Below, one piece after another: positions 8,042 through 16,384 of a stretch of DNA of 22,423 nucleotides. The stretch is from G963674685 sp964591275 (lineage in GTDB: Bacteria; Lernaellota; Lernaellaia; JACKCT01), in the NCBI GenBank assembly GCA_964591275.1, contig CAZQAE010000077.1, forward strand, positions 1 through 22,423. Direction: 5' to 3'. Position numbers and translations under genes: made by a program. Below the pieces are notes generated by a model. It was given only the letters and a program-made list of their open reading frames with translations. It made no database searches and was not told the origin of the DNA. Position 1 is the first letter of the stretch. Each line of letters starts with the position of its first letter.

Positions 8042-8311
8042 ATGAAGAGAGTCATCGTTTTACTGACAGTTGTTTGTTTTACGCTAAGCCTTGCGTCGCT
8101 TTTCACGGCTTGCGGAAAAGACGAACCCGTTGCAGTCGCCCCACCGGTCCAGGTAAAGAAGGCTATTCCATTACCGAAACCCGTGACTAAGAAACCTGAA
8201 GCTCCGGCGGTCATCAAAAAGAAAGACAGCAGCAAGAAGAAGCCCATCAAGCCCACATCCAAGCCAAAAACACTCAAGAAAAAAGGCGGCAGCTCGAAAA
8301 AATCGAAATAG
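8042..8311 (+). CDS. Small lysine-rich lipoprotein
   Basis: ATG 8042 follows a strong AGGAGG site six bases upstream; the in-frame ATG at 8012 lacks one. The 89-residue product has a signal peptide ending in lipobox FTAC (C24). A Pro/Val stretch and a strongly basic tail follow (about 17 Lys in the last 40 residues, with runs such as KKKDSSKKK). A basic unstructured tail on a lipid anchor could bind acidic polymers such as LPS, peptidoglycan-linked polymers or nucleic acid; this is inference only. It has the same orientation as the preceding Pro-rich lipoprotein and is closed by the terminator at 8337. Confidence 0.7.
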   Translation: MKRVIVLLTVVCFTLSLASLFTACGKDEPVAVAPPVQVKKAIPLPKPVTKKPEAPAVIKKKDSSKKKPIKPTSKPKTLKKKGGSSKKSK

Positions 8312-8336
8312 TATTGCCCGCTTGAAAGTTCCATGG

Positions 8337-8376
8337 AACGCTCCCGCCGCTTGATCGGCGGGAGCGTTTCTTTTTT
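8337..8376 (+). terminator. Strong rho-independent terminator
   Basis: A perfect 13-bp stem (AACGCTCCCGCCG at 8337-8349 with CGGCGGGAGCGTT at 8356-8368) encloses a six-base loop. On the plus strand it is followed by TCTTTTTT. It sits 26 bases after the Lys-rich lipoprotein stop and ends that transcript. Confidence 0.92.
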
Positions 8377-8402
8377 CGACTAACTATTTGATTGGCTAAA
8401 AA

Positions 8403-8975
8403 ATGCAGGCACTGATGCTGAAGTACGATCTTGCGTTATTTCGCCTCATTAACGAATCGCTCACGTGCAAATTCTTCGACCAGCTTTTCCCCGCCTTTCA
8501 ACAGTCGTGGCCCGGATTGGTCGCCGGAATTTTCATAGCGATTGTTCTGGTCCGAAAATATAAGACTCGAGGATGGATGATTATCATCGCCTGCGTCATT
8601 GCGGTGGGACTGAGCGATATCCTCTGTGCACAACTTCTGAAGCCCCTTATCGCAAGACCCCGACCCTCTATTGAGTTGGAAGGCGTTCGGCTTCTTGTCG
8701 GGAAAAAATCGGGATTTGGTTTTCCCAGCAACCATGCAGCCAATATGACGGCAATAGCATTTTGTCTCGGAATTACTTTTCCGCGCCAGCTTCCGTGGTT
8801 CGCGGCGGGGGCGTTTCTAGTGTCATATTCACGAATTTATGTCGGGGTGCATTACCCTCTCGACGTTGCAGCAGGGATCATGGTGGGCATAATTTTGGGT
8901 ACGATTTCTGGAATGGTTTTCCAATTTTGTTCCGAAAAAGCCCGAAATAAACCGAAAACTTTGCGCCAAAACTGA
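8403..8975 (+). CDS. PAP2-family membrane phosphatase (phosphatidate / undecaprenyl-diphosphate phosphatase type)
   Basis: This 190-residue integral membrane protein has about five hydrophobic segments. All three PAP2 signatures are complete: K80-x6-R87-P88, P108-S-N-H111, and S143-R144-x5-H150-x3-D154. The family removes phosphate from lipid phosphates such as phosphatidic acid, phosphatidylglycerol phosphate or undecaprenyl diphosphate at the outer face of the inner membrane. The short length is close to bacterial PgpB/BcrC-like members. Which lipid it uses cannot be told from sequence alone. The start has no strong ribosome site, but the next Met is only four codons downstream. The strong terminator just upstream means it needs its own promoter, which I could not place. 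Confidence 0.88.
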   Translation: MQALMLKYDLALFRLINESLTCKFFDQLFPAFQQSWPGLVAGIFIAIVLVRKYKTRGWMIIIACVIAVGLSDILCAQLLKPLIARPRPSIELEGVRLLVGKKSGFGFPSNHAANMTAIAFCLGITFPRQLPWFAAGAFLVSYSRIYVGVHYPLDVAAGIMVGIILGTISGMVFQFCSEKARNKPKTLRQN

Positions 8976-9066
8976 ACGCCAGCTGCCGCCCGCGCGATCC
9001 CCAACTCACGCAACACCGCCCGCTTGTCGGTTTCCCATTCCAGCTTCTTGATGAGAGTAGGCCGTA
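8976..9066 (-). pseudogene. Possible short gene remnant between PAP2 and the 135-residue gene
   Basis: On the minus strand a GC-richer stretch reads without stops as a charged, helix-like peptide (including LIKKLEWETDKRAVLRELG) and lacks a start codon. It differs in composition from its AT-richer neighbours. I do not recognise the family. It may be a decayed gene end or a chance open frame. Confidence 0.2.
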
Positions 9067-9474
9067 TCAGTTGTTAATAAACACGCCCGAGATGTGGGAA
9101 GTGCCGCCGCGAATGTGCCTTTTACTGAAATTCACGATGAAGATGTTCATGATTTCGTCAAATCCTTCTTTGGGAAAGTAACGAATAACCGGGCGGCCCA
9201 CGGAAGTGTCCTGGCAGTAATTGAAGGAAATCTCGATGACCTTTTCAATTTTTTTGTCAGTGAAATCTTTTTTCGACTTTTCATACACATCGTCGTCGAT
9301 CCATAAGCCTGTCGCCAGGTCGAATATTTCAAAGCCTTTTATCTCTTCCATCAGATAACGCCAAAGCCTAAATATCTCCGAAGGGATGTACCTGATGGAG
9401 GCGGCACCCTTGGAATTTCGTTTTCCACTATGCGGTGATCGTACCATGCATCGGAACATTTCAATCTTTTTCAT
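9067..9474 (-). CDS. Hypothetical protein (135 aa)
   Basis: I do not recognise this protein. It is soluble and charged, with no signal peptide or membrane segment, and mixes aromatic and acidic patches (WRYLMEEIKGFEIFDLATG, IDDDVYEKSKKDFTDKKIEKV). A Gly-rich C-terminal tail ends HIRGGTSHISGVFINN. ATG 9474 has an AAGGATTAGGAC stretch upstream that offers a ribosome site. The gene starts 16 bases after the rlmI stop on the same strand and so probably belongs to the operon lipoprotein-rlmI-this gene. Codon use resembles its neighbours, so it is likely real. Confidence 0.6.
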   Translation of the reverse strand: MKKIEMFRCMVRSPHSGKRNSKGAASIRYIPSEIFRLWRYLMEEIKGFEIFDLATGLWIDDDVYEKSKKDFTDKKIEKVIEISFNYCQDTSVGRPVIRYFPKEGFDEIMNIFIVNFSKRHIRGGTSHISGVFINN

Positions 9475-9490
9475 GTCCTAATCCTTAGCT

Positions 9491-10669
9491 CTATTCAGAA
9501 AAATGAATAATAAAACCGCAGAGATATTCCCCTTCAGGATGATATATGTTGATCGGGTGGTCAAAGCCATGCCCAAGTTTTTTTAAGATTTGAACTTCTT
9601 TGCCGACGTCAAAAGCCGCTGAAAAAACCACCTTCTGAAACATGGCGCTGTCAATGTGCCCGGAACAAGAAAAACAAAAAAGAAGACCGCTTGGGTTGAG
9701 CCTGCTCAATCCCTGCATTATTATTTCCTTGTATCCTCGCAAAGCTTTCGGAATACCGGCCTGGCTTTTGCAGAATGCGGGAGGGTCAAGGATGACTATA
9801 TCAAATTTCGATTCATCGTTTCTCAAATACTCGAAAGCGTCTGAATCTATAAAATCATTGTCGTCCACGGCGAAATCGTTTATCTCGTAGTTCCTCTTCG
9901 CCAAATCCAACGCTTTTGAACTGGAGTCAACGTTCACAACGCGCTGAGCCTTACCAACCAGCGCAGCCAGAGCGAAAGCGCCGGAATAGCTAAATACGTT
10001 GAGAACCGTTTTCCCTTCCGCCAGATTACGAACCTGCTGCCGCGCCTCCCTTTGATCGAGGAACATGCCGGTTTTTTGACCAGCAACCGCGTCCACGAGA
10101 ACCTTGAAACCGTTTTCCATCACTTCGATAAGATCCGGAGGCTCAATCCCGTCGATCAATCCGCTGCTTTTTTCCAAACCTTCGTCTTGCCTGAATCCCC
10201 CTACGCTTCTTTCATAGATGCTCTTGGGTTCGAATACGCTTTTTATCGCCTCGATCACGAGATGTCTCTGAGCCTCGATGGCGGCCGTTTGAAATTGCAG
10301 AACAATGAAACCGTCATAGTTATCGATAATGAGGCCGGGGATACGGTCGCCGTCAGCAAAACACGCCCTGTAGCAATTGGTGTTTTCCGGCAGCATTGTC
10401 AGTCGAAACTTATTGGCCGCGTCAAGACGCCTGATGAAAAACTCCGCGTCGATCTCTTCGTCTTCAAAGCTAAATATTCGCACGCGAATCTGACTGTTCG
10501 GATTATAAGCGCCCCGACCGAGAAATTCCCCTTGAGAGGAAAAAACATCAACCAAATCCCCGGGCGCGGCATCGGGTTCGAAAGCGAGAGCACCTGAAAA
10601 AATCCAAGGATGTCGTCGCCTGATACTTCTGTCGCGCCCCGGTTTGAGTTCGCAAACAGGTAGGCTCAT
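9491..10669 (-). CDS. rlmI: Class I SAM-dependent 23S rRNA (cytosine) methyltransferase, RlmI family
   Basis: Family members place a 5-methyl group on a 23S rRNA cytosine (C1962 in E. coli) using S-adenosylmethionine. The 392-residue length matches RlmI. An N-terminal PUA-like RNA-binding domain (about 1-80) contains RRRHPWIFSGAL. A central region (197-207) reads GQKTGMFLDQR. The SAM-binding Rossmann motif NVFSYSGAF is at 224-232, DPPAF at 295-299, and SCSGH (334-338) carries the likely catalytic Cys. The start has GGACGGAAGA just upstream. It lies 16 bases after the lipoprotein stop and 16 before the hypothetical gene, implying co-transcription of three genes. Confidence 0.92.
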   Translation of the reverse strand: MSLPVCELKPGRDRSIRRRHPWIFSGALAFEPDAAPGDLVDVFSSQGEFLGRGAYNPNSQIRVRIFSFEDEEIDAEFFIRRLDAANKFRLTMLPENTNCYRACFADGDRIPGLIIDNYDGFIVLQFQTAAIEAQRHLVIEAIKSVFEPKSIYERSVGGFRQDEGLEKSSGLIDGIEPPDLIEVMENGFKVLVDAVAGQKTGMFLDQREARQQVRNLAEGKTVLNVFSYSGAFALAALVGKAQRVVNVDSSSKALDLAKRNYEINDFAVDDNDFIDSDAFEYLRNDESKFDIVILDPPAFCKSQAGIPKALRGYKEIIMQGLSRLNPSGLLFCFSCSGHIDSAMFQKVVFSAAFDVGKEVQILKKLGHGFDHPINIYHPEGEYLCGFIIHFSE

Positions 10670-10685
10670 TCTTCCGTCCTAATCG

Positions 10686-11105
10686 TCATCCGACTTGTAT
10701 CGCAAAGAACATTTTACTTCGACCGGGTGGAATGACCGACGTGAGAGTGCCGTTGACGACAATGGGGTCGCCTTTTGACAAATTCAATAAGGCTGTCGAG
10801 TATTTTCCCTGAGGGGCAAGAATAATCAGTTGTCCAAAATCACTGACAGTCAGAATAGCATCTTGATTCTCAAATAGACCAGGCAAATTTGAAGAGAATC
10901 TCATTTGGACAGTCACGGCGCTATCCATCATATCGATATAGTGCAACTCAATAGTCGAGTAAGTAATTTGCTGATATTGAAGCGCTTGGCTGTCGCCGAT
11001 GACGACGGGATCCTTGGAACAGCCCGAAAGCGCGAATAAAAGCACACAGAAAACGGCGGCGACCGCTTTGTGAATTGCTATAGTTTTTGCGTTTATTCCA
11101 ACCAT
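10686..11105 (-). CDS. Small lipoprotein, possible OB-like beta domain
   Basis: This 139-residue protein has a lipoprotein signal peptide with lipobox LSGC (C29). The mature part is beta-rich, and its end reads LLNLSKGDPIVVNGTLTSV, a pattern seen in small OB-type beta barrels that restate a Gly-Asp turn before a strand. I do not recognise a named family, so the fold suggestion is weak. It is the first gene of the minus-strand group with rlmI and the 135-residue protein, and is divergent from the radical SAM operon across an 84-base gap. No functional link between a lipoprotein and rRNA methylation is apparent. Confidence 0.7.
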   Translation of the reverse strand: MVGINAKTIAIHKAVAAVFCVLLFALSGCSKDPVVIGDSQALQYQQITYSTIELHYIDMMDSAVTVQMRFSSNLPGLFENQDAILTVSDFGQLIILAPQGKYSTALLNLSKGDPIVVNGTLTSVIPPGRSKMFFAIQVG

Positions 11106-11139
11106 ATCGTCACTTTGAAATACGCATAACGTGTTGATT

Positions 11140-11167
11140 TTGTCAAGAAAAATGTGGAACCTGTAAA
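11140..11167 (+). promoter_or_regulatory. Candidate promoter for the radical SAM operon, with overlapping opposite -35
   Basis: On the plus strand TTGTCA (11140-11145) and TGTAAA (11162-11167) are 16 bases apart, giving a start about 16 bases before GTG 11190. On the minus strand, bases 11141-11146 read as a perfect TTGACA that could serve the divergent lipoprotein, though its -10 is poor. The two -35 boxes share five bases. Confidence 0.35.
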
Positions 11168-11189
11168 TGCTCGTTGAACGGGCGACATT

Positions 11190-14081
11190 GTGATAGGCTT
11201 TTGCCGGATAAATGGGGGATCACAGACCTTGCCGATAGATGGCGACACAGCATTACGATTGGTGGGAATGAAACTGGGCGAAAGGGCTTTTATTGGTCCG
11301 GAACTTGTCCAGATCGATTTGACCGACGAGTGCACAAACAATTGCATCGGTTGCTGGGCGCGGTCACCATTTCTCATGGATGACGATCATTACGACACGC
11401 TGGAAAAGGGAACTTTGAAGCCGGAGTTCGTTTTCCATTTGCTCCCGCAATTCAAGATGCAGCGCGTCCGCGAAATATTCCTCGGCGGCGGTGGAGATCC
11501 CACATGTTATCCACATTTGGTCGAGGTCATTCAACAAATTAAAAAAAATCAACTTCAGTGCACGTTAAACACAAGTTTTGCGTGCGCTGACGATGCATTG
11601 ATTGAATCCTTGTGCGACGTGGGTTTGGACCAAATTATTGTTTCGCTTTGGGCGGGCAATCCCGCGATGTACGCAAGATTGCACCCTAATAAAAGCGAAC
11701 GAACATTCGCCGAGGTTACGGATCACCTGATGAATTTTTCGCGGTGCAACACCGCGAACCACGCGCCAAAAGTGACAATTTATAACGTGGTTTGCAGCCT
11801 GAATTATCGGGACATTCCAGAAATGATTGAATACGCCCGGCGCGTCGGCGCCGACGAGGTCGAGTTTTCGGTATTGGATCCAATCCCCCATCGGACATCG
11901 CAATTCAACTTAACCGCCACGCAGATAGCTTTCATTGATCGTTTCTTCGATTCTTTCAAACAGGAGCGAAAGCCTTTCGTTCATTACGAGCTATTCTTGA
12001 GGCGTCTTCACAACGTGGATGTGCACAAAGGCGTTTTCGACAATGGAATTGTCGCCTCCATACCCTGCGCTGCGGGATGGTTTTATTCTCGCGTCACCAC
12101 CACGGGACAAATGCACGGCTGCCTGAAATCTCATCGTGTCCCAACAGGAGAATTGACCGCCAACAGTTTTGAGCGAATCTGGTACGGCGAGGAGCACAAT
12201 GAGTTTCGCCGTCACACTTTGCATATAACACCCAATGATCCCTACCTCCTCAAAATCGGGCATGACATCAAGTTCGGCCTTCCGGGCTGTTACCGCACCT
12301 GCGACAACATCGGTAAAAACCAGGAGATTATGAAAATGGTCGGCGGCTTGACGGACGAGGAAAAAAGCCTTGTGGATCGACTAGTGGAAATGGCAAAAAG
12401 CGGCGCCTCCCGAGATGAATTGCTGCGCGTGAGCCACGGAGAGTGGTCGCCCAGGACCGCCAAATTGAAATTGCTGAGACCTCCTGATTCGGGTACATCC
12501 ATTGACCACGCCGTCGCCGCGCATCAGGCAAATTCAATCCTGGAATCGACCGAGGCTTCCCAACGAATTGTTTCACAGACAAGCCAACCTGGATTATCCG
12601 TGGCGTCCGGCATCGACCTTTTGCATGACAACATCATGGGACAAAGCCGCGGTTTTGCCAAAACCAGGGGCGAGTTGAGGAAGCTCGGTGTATCGGATTG
12701 GATCAGAATCCCTTTGATACATGAAAACATCTTTCACCTGCCCGGAACCTTGCGTTTTATCGCCAATGAAACAGGCCGCCCGCTTGATGGGATTTTGGCG
12801 CTGGACCCGGATCCACTGGAAACGCTTAGCGAAAGAGTGGACCTTTATATTGACAACATTAAGGAAAAGTTGCTGCCGCTGAGGGTGGAAATCGATCCGG
12901 CGAGGCAAAGCCTTAAGCACCTGTTTGAATCCATCCATCGGACGGAGTGGAGTCAGGCGGAACGCAAAAGGGCGCTTGGTGTCGCCACGAACAAGGCGCT
13001 GACAGGTCCCCACACTTTCCACTTGGATGTCGCCAATGCGTGCAACACAAACTGCGCGCCATGCTGGTTTCACTCTCCTTTTTCAGCCAATAGACCGGAC
13101 GCTGCGGATTTTGGTCCGCAATGGAACTCGCAAAAAATCAAATGGGATGATTTTACACGCCTGGCCGATGATCTTGCGGAAATGAATGCCGGCGAGGATG
13201 TTGTTTTATCCGGGAAAGGCGAACCGACCTTGCATCCGCGAATCGCCGACATGGTGCGATATCTGAAAGACAAAGGATTGTGCACAACTCTGTTTAGCAA
13301 TGGGATCAATTTACATCGCAAGATCGCCGAAGCCTGCGTCGAGGCCCGCTGCGATATGATTTACGTAAGCCTGATGGCAGCCTCAGCCGCAACCTATGAA
13401 CGTAACCACGCCAATGCGCCCACCGGCGAATATGACGCCGTATTGAAAAATCTTTCCGAACTAATCGCCATGAAAAAAAGACGCGGCGCGAAGTTGCCGA
13501 AAGTCGTTCTTGTCGATGTCATCAGTTCCTTGAACTTTGATGAATTGATCGCTTTCGCAAAACTGGGAATCGAACTCGGCGTGGACATGCTGCGTTATCA
13601 GTTGGCGGCGATTGAACCCTATAACAAGGCCCTGGCTTTAAATTCGAAACAATTTGACAAGGTCGCAAAAGATATTGCTTCAGTAAAAATACTCGCCGAG
13701 GAAGCGGGCATTCAACTGATCGAAAATATCGACATGCAACTGCGCGGCAGGGATCAGAATTGGTCTCGGGAAAAGTATCTCTCGGAAGGATGTCTGGCTG
13801 GCTGGACCTTCGCCCGCGTATGGGCCGGAGGCGAACTGAGCTTTTGCTGCAGCCCAAAGATATGTGGCAACATCCAGGATAAATCGTTTAAGGAAACCTG
13901 GTATTCGGAGGCCTATGACCGGACGAGAATCGCAGCAAAACATATGAGTGACAACCGCGACTTCCCTTTCGATAACGACAGAACATTATTTGATCCAATT
14001 TGTCTTCGCTGTCCGAACTACGAGGGCATTGAGCGTCTTCGCCGCGTCATTTCGGACATGCGCATTGGCAGATGGTTATGA
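11190..14081 (+). CDS. Tandem double radical SAM/SPASM-like protein (963 aa)
   Basis: Two full radical SAM units lie in one chain. Unit 1 has the 4Fe-4S/SAM motif C48-TNN-C52-IG-C55, a GGGGDPT loop (99-105) for SAM, and a SPASM-like end: C293-x12-G306-x4-C311, then C367 and C371. Unit 2 has C618-NTN-C622-AP-C625, GKGEPT, then C868-x12-G881-x4-C886 (C887 adjacent) and C938-x2-C941. The two are recognisably duplicated: both read GP-x5-D-x4-C-x2-N-C-x2-C-W-x2-SPF, and both have WY(G/S)E after the first SPASM Cys pair. About 200 residues without clear motifs link them (about 385-600). The family makes a 5'-deoxyadenosyl radical to modify peptides or other substrates; the substrate is unknown. The start is GTG 11190 or ATG 11268, which has GGTGGGA just upstream. 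The stop overlaps the next gene by ATGA. Confidence 0.88.
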   Translation: MIGFCRINGGSQTLPIDGDTALRLVGMKLGERAFIGPELVQIDLTDECTNNCIGCWARSPFLMDDDHYDTLEKGTLKPEFVFHLLPQFKMQRVREIFLGGGGDPTCYPHLVEVIQQIKKNQLQCTLNTSFACADDALIESLCDVGLDQIIVSLWAGNPAMYARLHPNKSERTFAEVTDHLMNFSRCNTANHAPKVTIYNVVCSLNYRDIPEMIEYARRVGADEVEFSVLDPIPHRTSQFNLTATQIAFIDRFFDSFKQERKPFVHYELFLRRLHNVDVHKGVFDNGIVASIPCAAGWFYSRVTTTGQMHGCLKSHRVPTGELTANSFERIWYGEEHNEFRRHTLHITPNDPYLLKIGHDIKFGLPGCYRTCDNIGKNQEIMKMVGGLTDEEKSLVDRLVEMAKSGASRDELLRVSHGEWSPRTAKLKLLRPPDSGTSIDHAVAAHQANSILESTEASQRIVSQTSQPGLSVASGIDLLHDNIMGQSRGFAKTRGELRKLGVSDWIRIPLIHENIFHLPGTLRFIANETGRPLDGILALDPDPLETLSERVDLYIDNIKEKLLPLRVEIDPARQSLKHLFESIHRTEWSQAERKRALGVATNKALTGPHTFHLDVANACNTNCAPCWFHSPFSANRPDAADFGPQWNSQKIKWDDFTRLADDLAEMNAGEDVVLSGKGEPTLHPRIADMVRYLKDKGLCTTLFSNGINLHRKIAEACVEARCDMIYVSLMAASAATYERNHANAPTGEYDAVLKNLSELIAMKKRRGAKLPKVVLVDVISSLNFDELIAFAKLGIELGVDMLRYQLAAIEPYNKALALNSKQFDKVAKDIASVKILAEEAGIQLIENIDMQLRGRDQNWSREKYLSEGCLAGWTFARVWAGGELSFCCSPKICGNIQDKSFKETWYSEAYDRTRIAAKHMSDNRDFPFDNDRTLFDPICLRCPNYEGIERLRRVISDMRIGRWL

Positions 14082-15121
14082 GCGCCAAACACGACAAGAT
14101 AAAAAGCCAAAACAGTGAAGTGCTGGCTGATGATATTCTCCGGCGGCGTGCTGTTTTCAAGGCAAACCCTGAGATTCTCGTCATAGAGCCGACAAACCGA
14201 TGCAATCTCAAGTGCCGCCTTTGCGCGCGAAACTATTGGGATAAACACTTAAATCCTTCCGTGGACATGAGCCGGGAAACGCTGGAGCTTCTTGATCCAT
14301 TTTTGAAAACAGCGAATAGCGTTTACGCATTCGGCCACGGCGAACCGACTTTGGGTAAAAACTTCGAGGAGATCATCAGGCGAGCCAAAGCCTGGGGTTG
14401 CGAAGTGCAGCTAACAACAAACGGCACGCGATTGGACGAGGCCTTCATCGATTTCATCATCGAGTCCCAGGTGGACATCGTCAACCTGAGCCTTGACGCC
14501 GTCGAGTCGCAAGCATCCATCAGGCGTAGAGGCGTAGATTCGGTGCAAGTGCTACGTTGGCTCCATCGGCTATGGGAAAAGAAGACAGCAGTCGGTTCCA
14601 AGACGCCGGAAACCGGCTTCGCATTTACTGCGGATCGCGACAATCTGGGCGAATTGCCGAACATGATCGATTCTCTGGCCGCTGTCGGAGCTTCGGTTTT
14701 GATTATCAGTCACTTCGTAGCCTGGGCGCCCGAAGTCCATCATCTTTCCTCCTACCACGTCGAATCGGAATTTCACGCCGCTTTTAACGAGGCCGCAAAA
14801 AAAGGGAAAGAGAAGGGGATCACTGTCATCCTACCTTTCGACAACCTCCTGGATGGCTGTTGTCCGCATCCGATGACAATGTTTTTCGTACGCTCGTCGG
14901 GAGAAGTGTGGCCGTGTTGCAACGCGGTTTTCAGGCAGGGTCAATACTCTTTTCCAGCAGGCAACATTCATAAAACGGGATTGCGCGACATCTGGAATTC
15001 CGATGTTTATCAGACCTTGCGCCGAGCCTGGTTCAACGGCGATCCTCCGGCACATTGTCGAATATGTCCGCTGGCTACCGACGCTCTGGATTCACACCTG
15101 CGGAATCTGGCTCGATCATGA
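14078..15121 (+). CDS. Radical SAM/SPASM-domain protein (347 aa)
   Basis: This single-unit radical SAM enzyme has C42-NLK-C46-RL-C49 near the N-terminus, a GHGEPT SAM loop, LTTNGT, and a C-terminal SPASM-like region: a Cys pair (GCC), 12 residues, Gly, four residues, Cys pair (PCC), then GNI, W..S..Y and C-x2-C (HCRIC). These are ligands for a second iron-sulfur cluster. ATG 14078 is preferred over ATG 14072 because it forms an ATGA overlap with the upstream stop, the sign of translational coupling. Its own stop forms another ATGA with the SGNH hydrolase gene. The spacing C-x12-G-x4-C is the same as in both units of the upstream protein, so the set may share a substrate class. Substrate and reaction are not known. 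Confidence 0.88.
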   Translation: MSAKHDKIKSQNSEVLADDILRRRAVFKANPEILVIEPTNRCNLKCRLCARNYWDKHLNPSVDMSRETLELLDPFLKTANSVYAFGHGEPTLGKNFEEIIRRAKAWGCEVQLTTNGTRLDEAFIDFIIESQVDIVNLSLDAVESQASIRRRGVDSVQVLRWLHRLWEKKTAVGSKTPETGFAFTADRDNLGELPNMIDSLAAVGASVLIISHFVAWAPEVHHLSSYHVESEFHAAFNEAAKKGKEKGITVILPFDNLLDGCCPHPMTMFFVRSSGEVWPCCNAVFRQGQYSFPAGNIHKTGLRDIWNSDVYQTLRRAWFNGDPPAHCRICPLATDALDSHLRNLARS

Positions 15122-16362
15122 ATCGCAGCGCCTTGATGATAGCTAGCGCTTTTACGGTTTCAATGGGATTGATTCTTGCCGGTTTGCTGTTGGAAAACCT
15201 GCGTGGCTGGCCGATGGGATTGCTGATCGCATTTTTCGCCGTGCTCCCCTTTGTCCTTGTAATCGCTTCCCGAAAGAGAATCCCATGGATCTGGTTCATC
15301 GGCCCGGCATCTTTTCTTATTTTGATTATTGGGGCGGAGGCGGGATTGCGCGTCAGTCCGCTCGGGGACCGATTTTTACCGATGGGCGTGGGGCGATTTT
15401 TTTCGCCACACCCATACCTATTCTGGACGCCAAAGGGTGAATCGGTTGAATCGGACCGTGATGATGTTCAAAATTTTGATCCAAATACCGTAGATGTCGC
15501 CTTTGATACTTTTATGTTCAGGTCAGGACAAACAGACAAGATCAAACCTACCGGGCGATACCGAGTCATCACCATGGGCGGCTCGAATGCATGGGGCGCC
15601 AATGTGAAGGAATACCGCGATACCTTCAGCGGCCAATTGGAAAAATCGTTCAAGCTGAATTATCCGGATTCGGATATTGAGGTCATTGCAGCGGGAGCCG
15701 GGGGATATTGTGTTTATCATTGTCTTGTGTTGTACAAACTCTTCTTACGTGAATATAAGCCGGATCTCGTAATTCTTTATGCCAATATCAACGACAGGTC
15801 TCAGAGTTTGAGTAAAGCGCCTTTCACTTGGCGCAAATTGTTTCGACTGCGTACTGGCGTCGATATCTCCGATCTATGGATCACGGAGTTTGATTTTCCG
15901 AAGCAGGGAAGTCGATTGCTTGAATTACAAGATGGGGCTAGGAAGTTGCGAACCTATAATGCCGCCATGAAACTGGTGACGAGTATGCGCGGCACAAGCC
16001 CTGATATCGTCTCGAAAAAAATGTTGTCCTATGTCAATTCCATTAGGGATTACGAAAAGAATCTGTCCGATCTTGCGAAAATAGCGGAGCTTGATGCCAC
16101 GCGCCTGATGTTGGTGGACGCATTTGATTACTCGTTGGCAAGACAAACAAAAATCAGTCAACACGGCGCCGTGATGATGAGGGTCGCAAAGAATAATAGG
16201 CAGATATTTGTATCGGCAAAGACACAGTTGATGAAGGGTCTCGAACCCGAAGAATTGTTTTTTGTCGATGACAGGGTCCACCTGAATGAGCGGGGACACC
16301 TGGAACTCTCCCGACTTTTGGCTGAAGTGATGGAGAAAAATAAGTTGATCAAAGCCAAGTGA
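15118..16362 (+). CDS. Membrane-anchored SGNH/GDSL-type hydrolase
   Basis: This 414-residue protein has three N-terminal hydrophobic segments (roughly residues 5-30, 33-55 and 60-80) and then a soluble SGNH domain. Block I reads MGGSNAWG with the likely nucleophile S156. A Gly-rich stretch (AAGAGGY) follows, then block III (YANINDRSQ) with Asn, and block V DDRVH with D385 and H388. The catalytic set is therefore complete. SGNH enzymes act as esterases, lipases or acetyl-transferring enzymes; membrane-tethered members often remodel acyl groups on surface glycans or lipids. ATG 15118 overlaps the upstream stop as ATGA and places the first membrane segment right after the start; an in-frame ATG at 15055 lies inside the previous gene. 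It is the third gene of the coupled operon. Confidence 0.85.
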   Translation: MNRSALMIASAFTVSMGLILAGLLLENLRGWPMGLLIAFFAVLPFVLVIASRKRIPWIWFIGPASFLILIIGAEAGLRVSPLGDRFLPMGVGRFFSPHPYLFWTPKGESVESDRDDVQNFDPNTVDVAFDTFMFRSGQTDKIKPTGRYRVITMGGSNAWGANVKEYRDTFSGQLEKSFKLNYPDSDIEVIAAGAGGYCVYHCLVLYKLFLREYKPDLVILYANINDRSQSLSKAPFTWRKLFRLRTGVDISDLWITEFDFPKQGSRLLELQDGARKLRTYNAAMKLVTSMRGTSPDIVSKKMLSYVNSIRDYEKNLSDLAKIAELDATRLMLVDAFDYSLARQTKISQHGAVMMRVAKNNRQIFVSAKTQLMKGLEPEELFFVDDRVHLNERGHLELSRLLAEVMEKNKLIKAK

Positions 16363-16369
16363 TTGCATG

Positions 16370-16384
16370 ACTCCTTCGAGGAGT
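16370..16384 (+). other. Small hairpin after the radical SAM/SGNH operon
   Basis: ACTCCT and AGGAGT form a perfect 6-bp stem around TCG, eight bases after the SGNH stop. No T tract follows, so it is a weak terminator or mRNA-end candidate at best. Confidence 0.3.

Noticed and set aside
15055..15117. Upstream start for the SGNH hydrolase
   Set aside because: It would lie inside the preceding radical SAM gene by about 60 bases and add a polar stretch ahead of the first membrane segment; the ATGA overlap at 15118 is more plausible.
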